A stretch of DNA of 17,257 bases from JAZUOT01 sp045604805. Lineage in GTDB: Bacteria > Bacillota > Clostridia > Oscillospirales > Acutalibacteraceae. Under the pieces are notes generated by a model. The model did not search any database, had not been told where the DNA came from, and saw only the letters and a program-made list of their open reading frames with translations. Positions 7,066 to 13,982 of the stretch are shown here, in pieces. The translations under genes were made by a program, and so were the position numbers. The first letter of the stretch is position 1, and every line of letters begins with the position of its first letter. The stretch lies in assembly GCA_045604805.1 (NCBI GenBank), contig JAZUOT010000033.1, positions 1 through 17,257 on the forward strand, read 5' to 3'.

Positions 7066-8268
7066 TTATTCGTTGATAGAAACAACAACGCCTGAACCAA
7101 CCGTACGGCCACCTTCACGGATAGCAAAACGCAAGCCTTCTTCAATAGCGATAGGAGTGATAAGCTCAACATCCATATCTACGTTGTCACCAGGCATACA
7201 CATTTCTGTGCCTTCTGGTAGGCTGATAACGCCAGTAACGTCAGTTGTTCTGAAGTAGAACTGTGGACGGTAGTTATTGAAGAATGGAGTATGACGGCCA
7301 CCTTCGTCCTTGGTCAAAACATAAACTTGACCCTTGAACTTTGTATGTGGGTGAATTGTTCCTGGTTTAGCAAGAACTTGACCACGCTTGATGTCTTCTC
7401 TCTGAACACCTCTTAGAAGAACACCGATGTTGTCTCCTGCTTCAGCATAATCGAGAAGTTTACGGAACATTTCGATTCCTGTTACAACTACTTTTCTGCT
7501 TTCTTCTTTTAGACCAACGATCTCAACTTCTTCAGAAAGCTTCAACATACCTCTTTCAACTCTACCAGTAGCAACAGTACCGCGACCTGTTATAGTCATA
7601 ACGTCTTCAACAGGCATTAGGAATGGCTGATCTGATTTACGCTCAGGAGTTGGGATATACTCATCAATAGCGTCAACCAATTCTTTGATACATTTGTATT
7701 CGTCAGCTGCCGGATCTGTTGATGAAGACTCAAGAGCAGTTAATGCTGAACCTCGGATGATTGGTGTATCATCACCTGGGAATTCATACTCATTAAGAAG
7801 TTCACGTACTTCCATCTCTACGAGATCTAGAAGTTCTTCGTCGTCAACTTGGTCGCATTTGTTCATGAATACAACAATATAAGGAACGCCAACCTGACGT
7901 GAAAGAAGAATGTGTTCTCTTGTCTGAGGCATTGGGCCGTCAGCAGCAGAAACAACTAAAACACCGCCGTCCATCTGAGCAGCACCTGTGATCATGTTTT
8001 TAACATAGTCTGCGTGGCCGGGGCAGTCAACGTGAGCATAGTGACGCTTATCTGTCTCGTACTCAACGTGAGCTGTGTTAATTGTGATTCCACGCTCTCT
8101 CTCCTCTGGAGCCTTGTCTATATTAGCATAATCTTCAAACAAAGCCTTACCTAGTAAGCTCAAAAACTTTGTAATTGCCGCTGTTAATGTTGTTTTACCA
8201 TGGTCAACGTGACCAATGGTACCAATATTAACGTGTGGTTTACTTCTTTCAAATTTTTCCTTGGACAT
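7066..8268 (-). CDS. tuf: Elongation factor Tu
   Basis: Full-length EF-Tu of 400 residues, the GTPase that brings aminoacyl-tRNA to the ribosomal A site. GTP-binding motifs are GHVDHGKT (19-26), DCPGH (81-85) and NKCD (136-139), followed by the two beta-barrel domains with the usual 'GRGTVATGRVERG' and C-terminal GRTVGSGVV. An excellent GGGAGGA binding site precedes the ATG. It is the last gene of the str operon, about 100 bases after fusA, with a hairpin terminator just beyond its stop. The gap (8269-8367) contains a small imperfect hairpin near 8311-8334 but no convincing extra promoter was seen. Confidence 0.98.
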   Translation of the reverse strand: MSKEKFERSKPHVNIGTIGHVDHGKTTLTAAITKFLSLLGKALFEDYANIDKAPEERERGITINTAHVEYETDKRHYAHVDCPGHADYVKNMITGAAQMDGGVLVVSAADGPMPQTREHILLSRQVGVPYIVVFMNKCDQVDDEELLDLVEMEVRELLNEYEFPGDDTPIIRGSALTALESSSTDPAADEYKCIKELVDAIDEYIPTPERKSDQPFLMPVEDVMTITGRGTVATGRVERGMLKLSEEVEIVGLKEESRKVVVTGIEMFRKLLDYAEAGDNIGVLLRGVQREDIKRGQVLAKPGTIHPHTKFKGQVYVLTKDEGGRHTPFFNNYRPQFYFRTTDVTGVISLPEGTEMCMPGDNVDMDVELITPIAIEEGLRFAIREGGRTVGSGVVVSINE

Positions 8269-8367
8269 ATTAGATCCTCCCTCTATTTATTAGAAAATAT
8301 AAATCAACTACCAGACACTGTACATAGTGGTAATTTTAACAATTTAAATGCAAAAATGCAATAAAAA

Positions 8368-10449
8368 TTAATCGCTATCTTTAGCCTTACCGGATATAAG
8401 TTTTTCAGCAATAGACTTTGGAACTTGATCGTAATTTGCAGGCTCCATAGAATATTGTCCTCTACCCTGCGTTTTTGAACGCAAATCAGTAGCATACCCG
8501 AACATTTCGGAAAGTGGAACTCTCGTATCAACCCTCTGAGTTCCCGGCATAGCTTCCATTCCAAGTACTGAACCTCTTCTTGAATTGATGTCACCTATTA
8601 CATCTCCCAGGTATTCTTCAGGGATAATAACAGTAACTTTCATTATAGGTTCTAGCAGTACCGGATCAGCTTTTCGCATAGCATTCTTGAATGCCATAGA
8701 ACCAGCTATCTTAAAGGCCATCTCTGATGAGTCAACCTCATGGTAAGAACCATCATAAAGTGTTACCTTAACATCGACTACATTATAGCCTGCCAAAACA
8801 CCTGAAAGCATGGCATTGCGTATACCGTTATCAACGGCAGGAATGTATTCCTTCGGTATAGCACCACCAACAATTTTGTTGACAAACTCATAACCCTTGC
8901 CTGGATTGGGTTCAACCTGAATCTTAACATGACCATATTGACCATGACCACCACTTTGACGAGCATATTTCTCATCAACATCAGCGGGTTTGCGTATGGT
9001 TTCTTTGTAGGCAACCTGTGGCTTACCAACATTAGCTTCAACTTTGAATTCACGTAAAAGTCTGTCTACGATTATTTCAAGGTGGAGCTCACCCATACCA
9101 GCGATTATTGTTTGCCCTGTTTCTTCGTCAGTATAAGCCTTGAAAGTTGGATCCTCTTCTGCAAGTTTTGCAAGAGCTATACCCATCTTTTCCTGACCAG
9201 CTTTGGTCTTTGGCTCTATAGCTACGTGGATAACAGGTTCTGGAAACGTCATTGATTCCAGTACTACAGGATGCTTATCATCGCAAAGCGTATCACCTGT
9301 TGTAGTATTTTTAAGACCAACGGCTGCTGCTATATCACCAGAATAAACTGTTTCGATATCTTGACGGTGGTTCGCATGCATTTGAAGTATACGTCCTACT
9401 CTTTCTCTCTTATCTTTTGTAGAATTGTATACATTCGCACCAGAATTTAGCTTACCAGAATAGACTCTCATAAAAGCAAGCTTACCTACATATGGGTCAG
9501 TCGCAATCTTGAAAGCAAGAGCTGAAAATGGCTCTTCGTCACTAGACTTACGTTCAGTTTCTTCGCCTGTGTGAGTGTCTACACCTTTGATATTCGGGAT
9601 ATCAGTAGGTGCTGGCATATAATCAACCACAGCATCAAGAAGCTTCTGAACACCTTTGTTCCTGTATGATGTACCGCATATCACCGGAACCATAGTATTG
9701 GCTATAGTTGATTTCCTGATAGTCTTTTTTATTTCTTCTATTGAAAGCTCTTCGCCAGCCAGATATTTTTCAAGAAGTTCATCATCTTGTTCTGCGACGT
9801 GTTCTATGAGCTCAGCGCGGTATTTTTCGGCAAGTTCTTTCATATCCTCGGGTATTTCCTCGGTATGCATATCCTTACCCATATCGTCATAGTAAACTTC
9901 AGCCTTCATCTCAACTAAGTCTACTATTCCCTTGAATGTTTCTTCACGGCCTATAGGCAACTGTATCGGAACAGCATTACACTGCAGACGTTCCTTCATC
10001 ATTGACACAACATTGTAGAAATCAGCTCCCATAATGTCCATTTTGTTAACATATGCCATTCTAGGAACTTTATACTTGTCGGCTTGACGCCAAACAGTCT
10101 CAGACTGTGGCTCAACGCCGCCTTTAGCACAGAATACTGTTACTGAACCATCGAGAACTCTCAAAGAACGTTCAACTTCCACAGTGAAGTCAACGTGCCC
10201 AGGTGTATCGATGATATTTATTCTGTGGTCTTTCCAGAAGCATGTTGTTGCTGCAGAGGTGATTGTTATACCTCTTTCCTGCTCTTGAACCATCCAGTCC
10301 ATAGTAGCAGCACCGTCATGTACCTCGCCTAACTTGTGGCTTATACCGGTGTAAAACAATATGCGCTCTGTAGTTGTTGTCTTTCCTGCATCTATGTGGG
10401 CCATGATACCTATATTTCTAGTAAGTTCCAAAGAAACTTGTCTTGCCAT
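8368..10449 (-). CDS. fusA: Elongation factor G
   Basis: A complete 693-residue EF-G, the translocase GTPase that moves tRNAs and mRNA through the ribosome and, with RRF, splits ribosomes. Motifs are AHIDAGKT (17-24), DTPGH (81-85) and NKMD (135-138), followed by domain II, the 'ELHLEIIVDRL' domain III segment, 'RQSGGHGQYGHV' in domain IV and the C-terminal 'MFGYATDLRSKTQGRG'. The last signature, together with a str operon position, separates it from Tet(M)-type ribosome protection proteins. AGGGAGGA precedes the ATG. It lies 40 bases after rpsG. Confidence 0.98.
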   Translation of the reverse strand: MARQVSLELTRNIGIMAHIDAGKTTTTERILFYTGISHKLGEVHDGAATMDWMVQEQERGITITSAATTCFWKDHRINIIDTPGHVDFTVEVERSLRVLDGSVTVFCAKGGVEPQSETVWRQADKYKVPRMAYVNKMDIMGADFYNVVSMMKERLQCNAVPIQLPIGREETFKGIVDLVEMKAEVYYDDMGKDMHTEEIPEDMKELAEKYRAELIEHVAEQDDELLEKYLAGEELSIEEIKKTIRKSTIANTMVPVICGTSYRNKGVQKLLDAVVDYMPAPTDIPNIKGVDTHTGEETERKSSDEEPFSALAFKIATDPYVGKLAFMRVYSGKLNSGANVYNSTKDKRERVGRILQMHANHRQDIETVYSGDIAAAVGLKNTTTGDTLCDDKHPVVLESMTFPEPVIHVAIEPKTKAGQEKMGIALAKLAEEDPTFKAYTDEETGQTIIAGMGELHLEIIVDRLLREFKVEANVGKPQVAYKETIRKPADVDEKYARQSGGHGQYGHVKIQVEPNPGKGYEFVNKIVGGAIPKEYIPAVDNGIRNAMLSGVLAGYNVVDVKVTLYDGSYHEVDSSEMAFKIAGSMAFKNAMRKADPVLLEPIMKVTVIIPEEYLGDVIGDINSRRGSVLGMEAMPGTQRVDTRVPLSEMFGYATDLRSKTQGRGQYSMEPANYDQVPKSIAEKLISGKAKDSD

Positions 10450-10489
10450 ATAGGAAATCCTCCCTTATTTGCTTTAATTTAACTCAAGC

Positions 10490-10960
10490 TTACCAGCGGA
10501 AATGTGCAAAAGCTTTATTAGCTTCAGCCATTTTGTGAGTATCTTCACGCTTTTTAGCTGCTCCGCCTAGACTATTGGTAGCGTCTATAATTTCTGCTGC
10601 AAGTCTTTCTTTCATGGTCTTTTCTGACCTTTTTCTTGAATAAAGTGTCAGCCAACGTAAACCTAATGTTTGACGTCTATCAGCTCTTACCTCGATAGGT
10701 ACTTGATAAGTAGCACCACCGACACGACGAGCCTTAACTTCTAAAACAGGCATGATGTTCTCAAGCGCTGCTTTGAACACTTCTAAAGGCTCTTTACCTG
10801 TTTTCTTTTCTATAATGTCAAAAGCTGAATATACAATTTTTTGTGCGACACCTCTTTTACCGTCTAGCATGATATTGTTTATAAGACGTGTAACAAGTTT
10901 AGAATTGTACATAGGATCAGGTAAAACATCGCGTTTTACAACAGAACCTCTTCTTGGCAT
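10490..10960 (-). CDS. rpsG: 30S ribosomal protein S7
   Basis: A 156-residue uS7, the primary binder that nucleates the 30S head and contacts the E-site tRNA. It reads MPRRGSVVKRDVLPDP and includes 'RVGGATYQVPIEVR' and the C-terminal 'EANKAFAHFRW', all typical. The open frame extends six codons upstream to 10978, but AGGAGG lies within that extension immediately before ATG 10960. Family alignment also starts at MPRR, so 10960 is the start. It lies in the str operon between rpsL and fusA. The 147-base gap to rpsL is large for this operon and may carry a regulatory structure. Confidence 0.97.
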   Translation of the reverse strand: MPRRGSVVKRDVLPDPMYNSKLVTRLINNIMLDGKRGVAQKIVYSAFDIIEKKTGKEPLEVFKAALENIMPVLEVKARRVGGATYQVPIEVRADRRQTLGLRWLTLYSRKRSEKTMKERLAAEIIDATNSLGGAAKKREDTHKMAEANKAFAHFRW

Positions 10961-11065
10961 CTCTCTTCCCTCCTTCATAAATTACAATGATATCTTTGGT
11001 ACTCGAAAGCAAAATCTAACTCCCGTGGGCCTAAAACACAGCTGACATAGATGTATATAGTATGC

Positions 11066-11086
11066 AGCGGCGCTTTATACGCAGCC
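11066..11086 (-). promoter_or_regulatory. Possible S7-binding leader structure in the rpsL-rpsG gap
   Basis: On the minus strand, GGCTGCG and CGCCGCT flank a seven-base loop and form a stem with one mismatch and one wobble pair. GC-rich structure is unusual in this AT-rich gap (10961-11107). In E. coli, S7 represses str operon translation by binding the rpsL-rpsG spacer; a similar role here is inference only. Confidence 0.25.
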
Positions 11087-11107
11087 CCATTTAGAATTTA
11101 TAATTGC

Positions 11108-11530
11108 TTATTTCTTTGCACCCTTCGGCTTCTTAGTTCCATATTTGGAACGAGCCTTCATCCTGCCATTAACGCCTTGGGTGTCAAGAGTTCCACGAAC
11201 TATGTGGTAACGCACACCAGGTAAGTCCTTAACACGACCACCACGTATAAGTACCACGCTGTGTTCTTGCAAGTTGTGTCCTACTCCCGGAATATAAGAG
11301 CTTACTTCTATTCCGTTTGAAAGTCTTACCCTAGCTATTTTTCTCAAAGCAGAGTTAGGCTTTTTGGGAGTGGCTGTCTTTACAGATGTGCAAACTCCAC
11401 GTTTTTGTGGTGAATTCTTATCTGTAGCGACCCTCTTTTGAGAGTTCCAGCCCTTCAACAATGCAGGAGCTTTCGCTTTCTTTTCAGAAACTTCTCTTCC
11501 CTTGCGAACTAGCTGATTAAAGGTTGGCAT
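11108..11530 (-). CDS. rpsL: 30S ribosomal protein S12
   Basis: A 140-residue uS12, which lies at the decoding centre and controls accuracy. It has the Gram-positive form with an insertion of about 13 residues near the N-terminus (GWNSQKRVATDKNSPQKRG), so it is longer than the 124-residue E. coli protein. The streptomycin-determining lysines in TPKKPNS and GGRVKDLPG are both wild type. AGGAGGTG precedes the ATG. It is the first gene of the str operon, reading from the consensus promoter at 11632-11661. In many Firmicutes rpoB and rpoC lie upstream; here decayed insertion-sequence DNA lies there instead. Confidence 0.98.
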   Translation of the reverse strand: MPTFNQLVRKGREVSEKKAKAPALLKGWNSQKRVATDKNSPQKRGVCTSVKTATPKKPNSALRKIARVRLSNGIEVSSYIPGVGHNLQEHSVVLIRGGRVKDLPGVRYHIVRGTLDTQGVNGRMKARSKYGTKKPKGAKK

Positions 11531-11571
11531 ACTACACCTCCTAAATGTAAATATTTTAGCTTTGGACTACA

Positions 11572-11595
11572 CCAATGCCAGTATGGGAACATTGG
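11572..11595 (-). promoter_or_regulatory. Hairpin in the str operon leader
   Basis: CCAATG (11572-11577) and CATTGG (11590-11595) are perfect complements in the 5' leader of rpsL. An overlapping alternative, TGCCA with TGGCA, uses some of the same bases, so two hairpins exclude each other. A regulatory role is inference. Confidence 0.3.
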
Positions 11596-11631
11596 CACAA
11601 ATCTAGTATCCGTGAAAACCCACACCCATGC

Positions 11632-11661
11632 ATTATAGCACTTGTACAAAATCACTGTCAA
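11632..11661 (-). promoter_or_regulatory. Consensus promoter of the str operon
   Basis: On the minus strand TTGACA (11661-11656), an 18-base spacer and TATAAT (11637-11632) match the sigma-A consensus exactly. TGC just before the -10 makes it an extended -10 as well. The leader to the rpsL ATG is about 95 bases. Confidence 0.88.
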
Positions 11662-11690
11662 ACAGCCTCCGTGAGGAAAAGATTGTAACA

Positions 11691-11766
11691 TATAACGTTA
11701 TACAATAGATGTGAGACCTGAAGGATAGAAAAAAGCGATTGCCTAATTTAGAATGTTAATCAGAAG
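11691..11766 (+). repeat. Copy A of a ~75-bp repeat (element left end)
   Basis: It shares TAACGTTA, CAATAGATGTGAGACC, TGAAGGATAG, AAAAAAGCGATT and GTTAATC with copy B at 11884-11957, in the same order, and the outer parts with the inverted copy at 12315-12398. It starts at a 12-bp palindrome, TATAACGTTATA (11691-11702). Confidence 0.75.
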
Positions 11767-11796
11767 AAAAAAACATAAAAAGGAAGGACAATCGCT

Positions 11797-11919
11797 ATGG
11801 ATAATATACAACAAATAAAGAGGTATATTCCACATAAACTTACAACTAGATATCATGCAGTAAAACTTTATCGGAGTGGTAACTGTAACGTTACAATAGA
11901 TGTGAGACCTGAAGGATAG
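11797..11919 (+). pseudogene. Truncated transposase N-terminus
   Basis: A 40-codon frame starts at ATG 11797 behind GGAAGGA. The first 29 residues, MDNIQQIKRYIPHKLTTRYH followed by AVKLYRSGN, look like the start of the helix-turn-helix domain of IS3/IS481-type transposases ('TTRYHAVKLYRSGN', normally followed by a recognition helix). After this the frame enters the second copy of the element's left end (from 11884) and stops at TAG 11917-11919. No DDE catalytic domain remains. The bases directly before the ATG, CAATCGCT (11789-11796), are complementary to AGCGATTG at 11734-11741, which would bring the binding site into a loop. Confidence 0.6.
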
Positions 11920-11957
11920 GAAAAAAGCGATTATTTCATTGATAGAACGTTAATCCA
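11884..11957 (+). repeat. Copy B of the ~75-bp repeat
   Basis: A direct repeat of copy A, offset by about 193 bases, with a few substitutions and small indels. It also starts at a palindrome, TGTAACGTTACA (11884-11895), and interrupts the transposase fragment. Confidence 0.75.
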
Positions 11958-12314
11958 AGGGAAAATATGAACATAGAATACTTTAGGTATAAATTATGTA
12001 TCTTTAGACTGCTAACGGTTCTGAATCCACAAATATCCGCCACACAAAGCGTATCCAGTCCAAGCTTTTGATGGTCCTATGCAAACAAGTTTAATATCCT
12101 TAATAAGCTAATAAGGCCCACTAATCCCTGGCATAATTGCAAAGTTGTCGCAGTAACCAAGAACGTTTCTACAATAATCTAAAGTTTTATAGCTACAATA
12201 ACCTTAAATCACAGATTAAAAATTATTCATACCATTCTAAATAAAAATTCTATAACTGTGCTTAATTGGGCCAGCCCCATTCAAAAACGGATTTCTCTCC
12301 TGCAAAAATATTAA

Positions 12315-12399
12315 CTCTTCTCTGATTAACATTTTTATTCTATCATTTTAGCCTTTTTATATCCCTGATTCTAGTCTCACATCATTGGATAATTGTACA
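12315..12399 (-). repeat. Inverted, diverged copy of the element end
   Basis: On the minus strand the segment contains TACAAT, GATGTGAGAC, a GGATATAAAAAGG block resembling GGATAGAAAAAAG, and AATGTTAATCAGAGAAG. The order matches copy A, so it is probably the right terminus. Confidence 0.5.
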
Positions 12400-12505
12400 C
12401 CACGTGAGTAGAGCCGCCTTGTATGATGTTGCTGCTTGAAAAATTAGAAATTTACAATTAAAATATACTATGTTGTTGTGTATTTTATTGGGGGGTGTCA
12501 TGATT

Positions 12506-13636
12506 ATGAAAATTAAATGGTTTAAAATTTCTTTTGTGTGCTTGTTGATTGTATCTTTGATTTACGGTCAATATTTCACGTTATCATTTAAAAATAGCAG
12601 TATTGCATTTGCAACCAATAATAACCTAACGGCTCTAGATGATGAAACTGCTGCAGATGTACCAATAAATAAAGAAAACTTCCCGGATGACGTCTTTCGC
12701 AATTATGTAAAAAATGAAATAATCGGTGACTCAAATGCTACCGTGTTGACAGGTGAAACTAGGCAAAAGGTCACTGTAATCGAAGTTCCCAATATGGGCA
12801 TATCTAGCTTGAAGGGTGTGGAATATTTTTTCTTTTTATCTACACTTATTTGCTCTGATAATAATTTGACAGAGCTTAATGTTAGTAGAAATTTTGGCCT
12901 CAGTACGCTAAAATGCCAAAATAATCAAATAATGGAACTGGATCTAAGTAACCAGACTAATATGAACACTTTGTATTGCCAAAATAATAAGCTAAATTCT
13001 TTGAATTTTGCTAGTAGTCATCCACATCTTTTCGATGTAAATTGTTGTAACAATCGTATCAAGACCCTGGACCTTCATGATTCTAGATTATTTAAACTTT
13101 ATTGCAGCAATAACGAGCTGACGGAATTGAATATTACCAACTGTGGAAATTTATATGCAATCGAATGTAACCATAATAGATTAGAGGAGATAGTTGGCTT
13201 TTCGACGTGTATGCCATATGAGATAAACTGCTCTGAGAATAGATTCAAGGTGTTAAGTTTGGAACGTTATGTTGGAAAAGAGCCACATTATTACGAGCGT
13301 GACGATGTATATTTTTATATTACTGCTCTAGATCGATTTTCTGCTCATACGTGTACTTCAGACGTAACTCCTGTGGTTACAGAAAGTCATTTTTTAATAG
13401 ACTTAAAAGAGATCGTTGGCCCAGAAAATTATAAGAACATATCAGACATATATCTTAATGTCGGTCATATTGACAAAGAAAATGGTGTTATTGCAATAGA
13501 TAAATCCGTAGACTTGACACAAGTTTATTTAAGTTACGATTATCTTCCTGCAGGTGATTCTCAATATATGCATATTGCATATGGCGAACTAATGACACCC
13601 GTATTAAGTGTTAGATTGAACATATTGGCACCGTAA
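12506..13636 (+). CDS. Secreted leucine-rich-repeat protein, internalin-like
   Basis: A 376-residue protein with an N-terminal signal peptide: Lys-rich start MKIKWFK, hydrophobic core about residues 8-20, possible cleavage after IAFA near residue 36. A segment of about 60 residues ('INKENFPDDVFRNYV') is the cap region common to clostridial LRR surface proteins. Seven or so LRR units of 20-22 residues follow, with the pattern L.TL.C..N.L.EL.., such as LSTLKCQNNQIMELDLS. A non-repeat C-terminal region of about 110 residues looks beta-rich. No LPXTG motif, choline-binding or SLH domain is present, so the protein is probably secreted or a truncated form of a longer surface protein. GGGGGGTG (12490-12497) lies eight bases before ATG 12506, better than the earlier ATGs at 12470 and 12500. 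TATACT at 12464-12469 may be its -10. Relics of mobile DNA flank it on both sides. Confidence 0.75.
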   Translation: MKIKWFKISFVCLLIVSLIYGQYFTLSFKNSSIAFATNNNLTALDDETAADVPINKENFPDDVFRNYVKNEIIGDSNATVLTGETRQKVTVIEVPNMGISSLKGVEYFFFLSTLICSDNNLTELNVSRNFGLSTLKCQNNQIMELDLSNQTNMNTLYCQNNKLNSLNFASSHPHLFDVNCCNNRIKTLDLHDSRLFKLYCSNNELTELNITNCGNLYAIECNHNRLEEIVGFSTCMPYEINCSENRFKVLSLERYVGKEPHYYERDDVYFYITALDRFSAHTCTSDVTPVVTESHFLIDLKEIVGPENYKNISDIYLNVGHIDKENGVIAIDKSVDLTQVYLSYDYLPAGDSQYMHIAYGELMTPVLSVRLNILAP

Positions 13637-13660
13637 CTTATATATAGAATCCCTCTAAAT

Positions 13661-13845
13661 TTACCCATACTTCCTACAACTTTTTTGTATTTCAGTACCC
13701 TTTACCACCTTATCCGTTTTTTCAGAATTTTGCATGCGATTACGGTCCGTCAAGTCATTGGTTTGCTTGTAACTTCTTTCTGATGATGTGCTTCGTTGTT
13801 ACCTATGTACAATCGGGACTTTCACCACAAACTGATAACATACTA
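13661..13845 (-). mobile_element. Probable group II intron fossil with broken IEP start
   Basis: Read on the minus strand, this stretch contains GTGGTGAAAGTCCC followed by GTAACAACGAAGCACATC, and then TGACTTGACGGACCG shortly before an ATG. That order is familiar from the domain I-to-ORF region of bacterial group II introns. The ATG (13735-13733) opens a 24-residue frame, MQNSEKTDKVVKGTEIQKSC then RKYG, which resembles the N-termini of intron-encoded reverse transcriptases; it stops at 13663-13661. No GUGYG 5' end, domain V or reverse transcriptase core is visible, so it is at best a short dead fragment. The assignment comes from recalled family features and has not been tested by a search. 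Confidence 0.45.
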
Positions 13846-13855
13846 GTCATACCAC

Positions 13856-13893
13856 AAAAGCACGAAAAACATTTTATGTTTTTCGTGCTTTTT
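13856..13893. terminator. Strong bidirectional terminator hairpin
   Basis: AAAAGCACGAAAAACAT (13856-13872) pairs perfectly with the following ATGTTTTTCGTGCTTTT after a three-base loop. A T run follows in the plus direction and TTTTGTGG in the minus direction. It probably ends both the LRR transcript and the cysS operon. Confidence 0.9.
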
Positions 13894-13982
13894 CTGTACT
13901 TGACTCGCAGTTTTATTTTTTAATTTTGGAAATATGATAATTGCATTGAACGATGGTCTGCACTTTGGTAATGCTCTTAATA

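Larger units (their letters stand above)
11691..12399 (+). mobile_element. Decayed insertion sequence remnant with long imperfect inverted repeats, probably nested
   Basis: The left end begins near 11691 with ACAATAGATGTGAGACC. The same region in inverted orientation is at 12315-12398, where the minus strand reads TACAATTATCCAATGATG, then TGAGAC. The similarity resumes further in, with GAATGTTAATCAGAAG (11751-11766) against AATGTTAATCAGAGAAG. A second copy of the left end lies at 11884-11957 and interrupts the transposase start. The simplest reading is one element inserted into another of its kind, with most of the interior lost. From about 11960 to 12310 no open frame or recognisable coding sequence is seen. 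The visible transposase N-terminus suggests an IS3/IS481-like family, not firmly assigned. Confidence 0.6.

Noticed and set aside
8368..10449. Tet(M)-like ribosome protection protein
   Set aside because: Position in the str operon and the EF-G C-terminal signature identify it as housekeeping EF-G.
11108..11530. Streptomycin-resistance changes in S12
   Set aside because: The lysines in TPKKPNS and GGRVKDLPG are wild type.
11691..11957. CRISPR-like array from the repeated 75-bp unit
   Set aside because: Only two direct copies exist, they are diverged, and the sequence between them encodes a transposase fragment.
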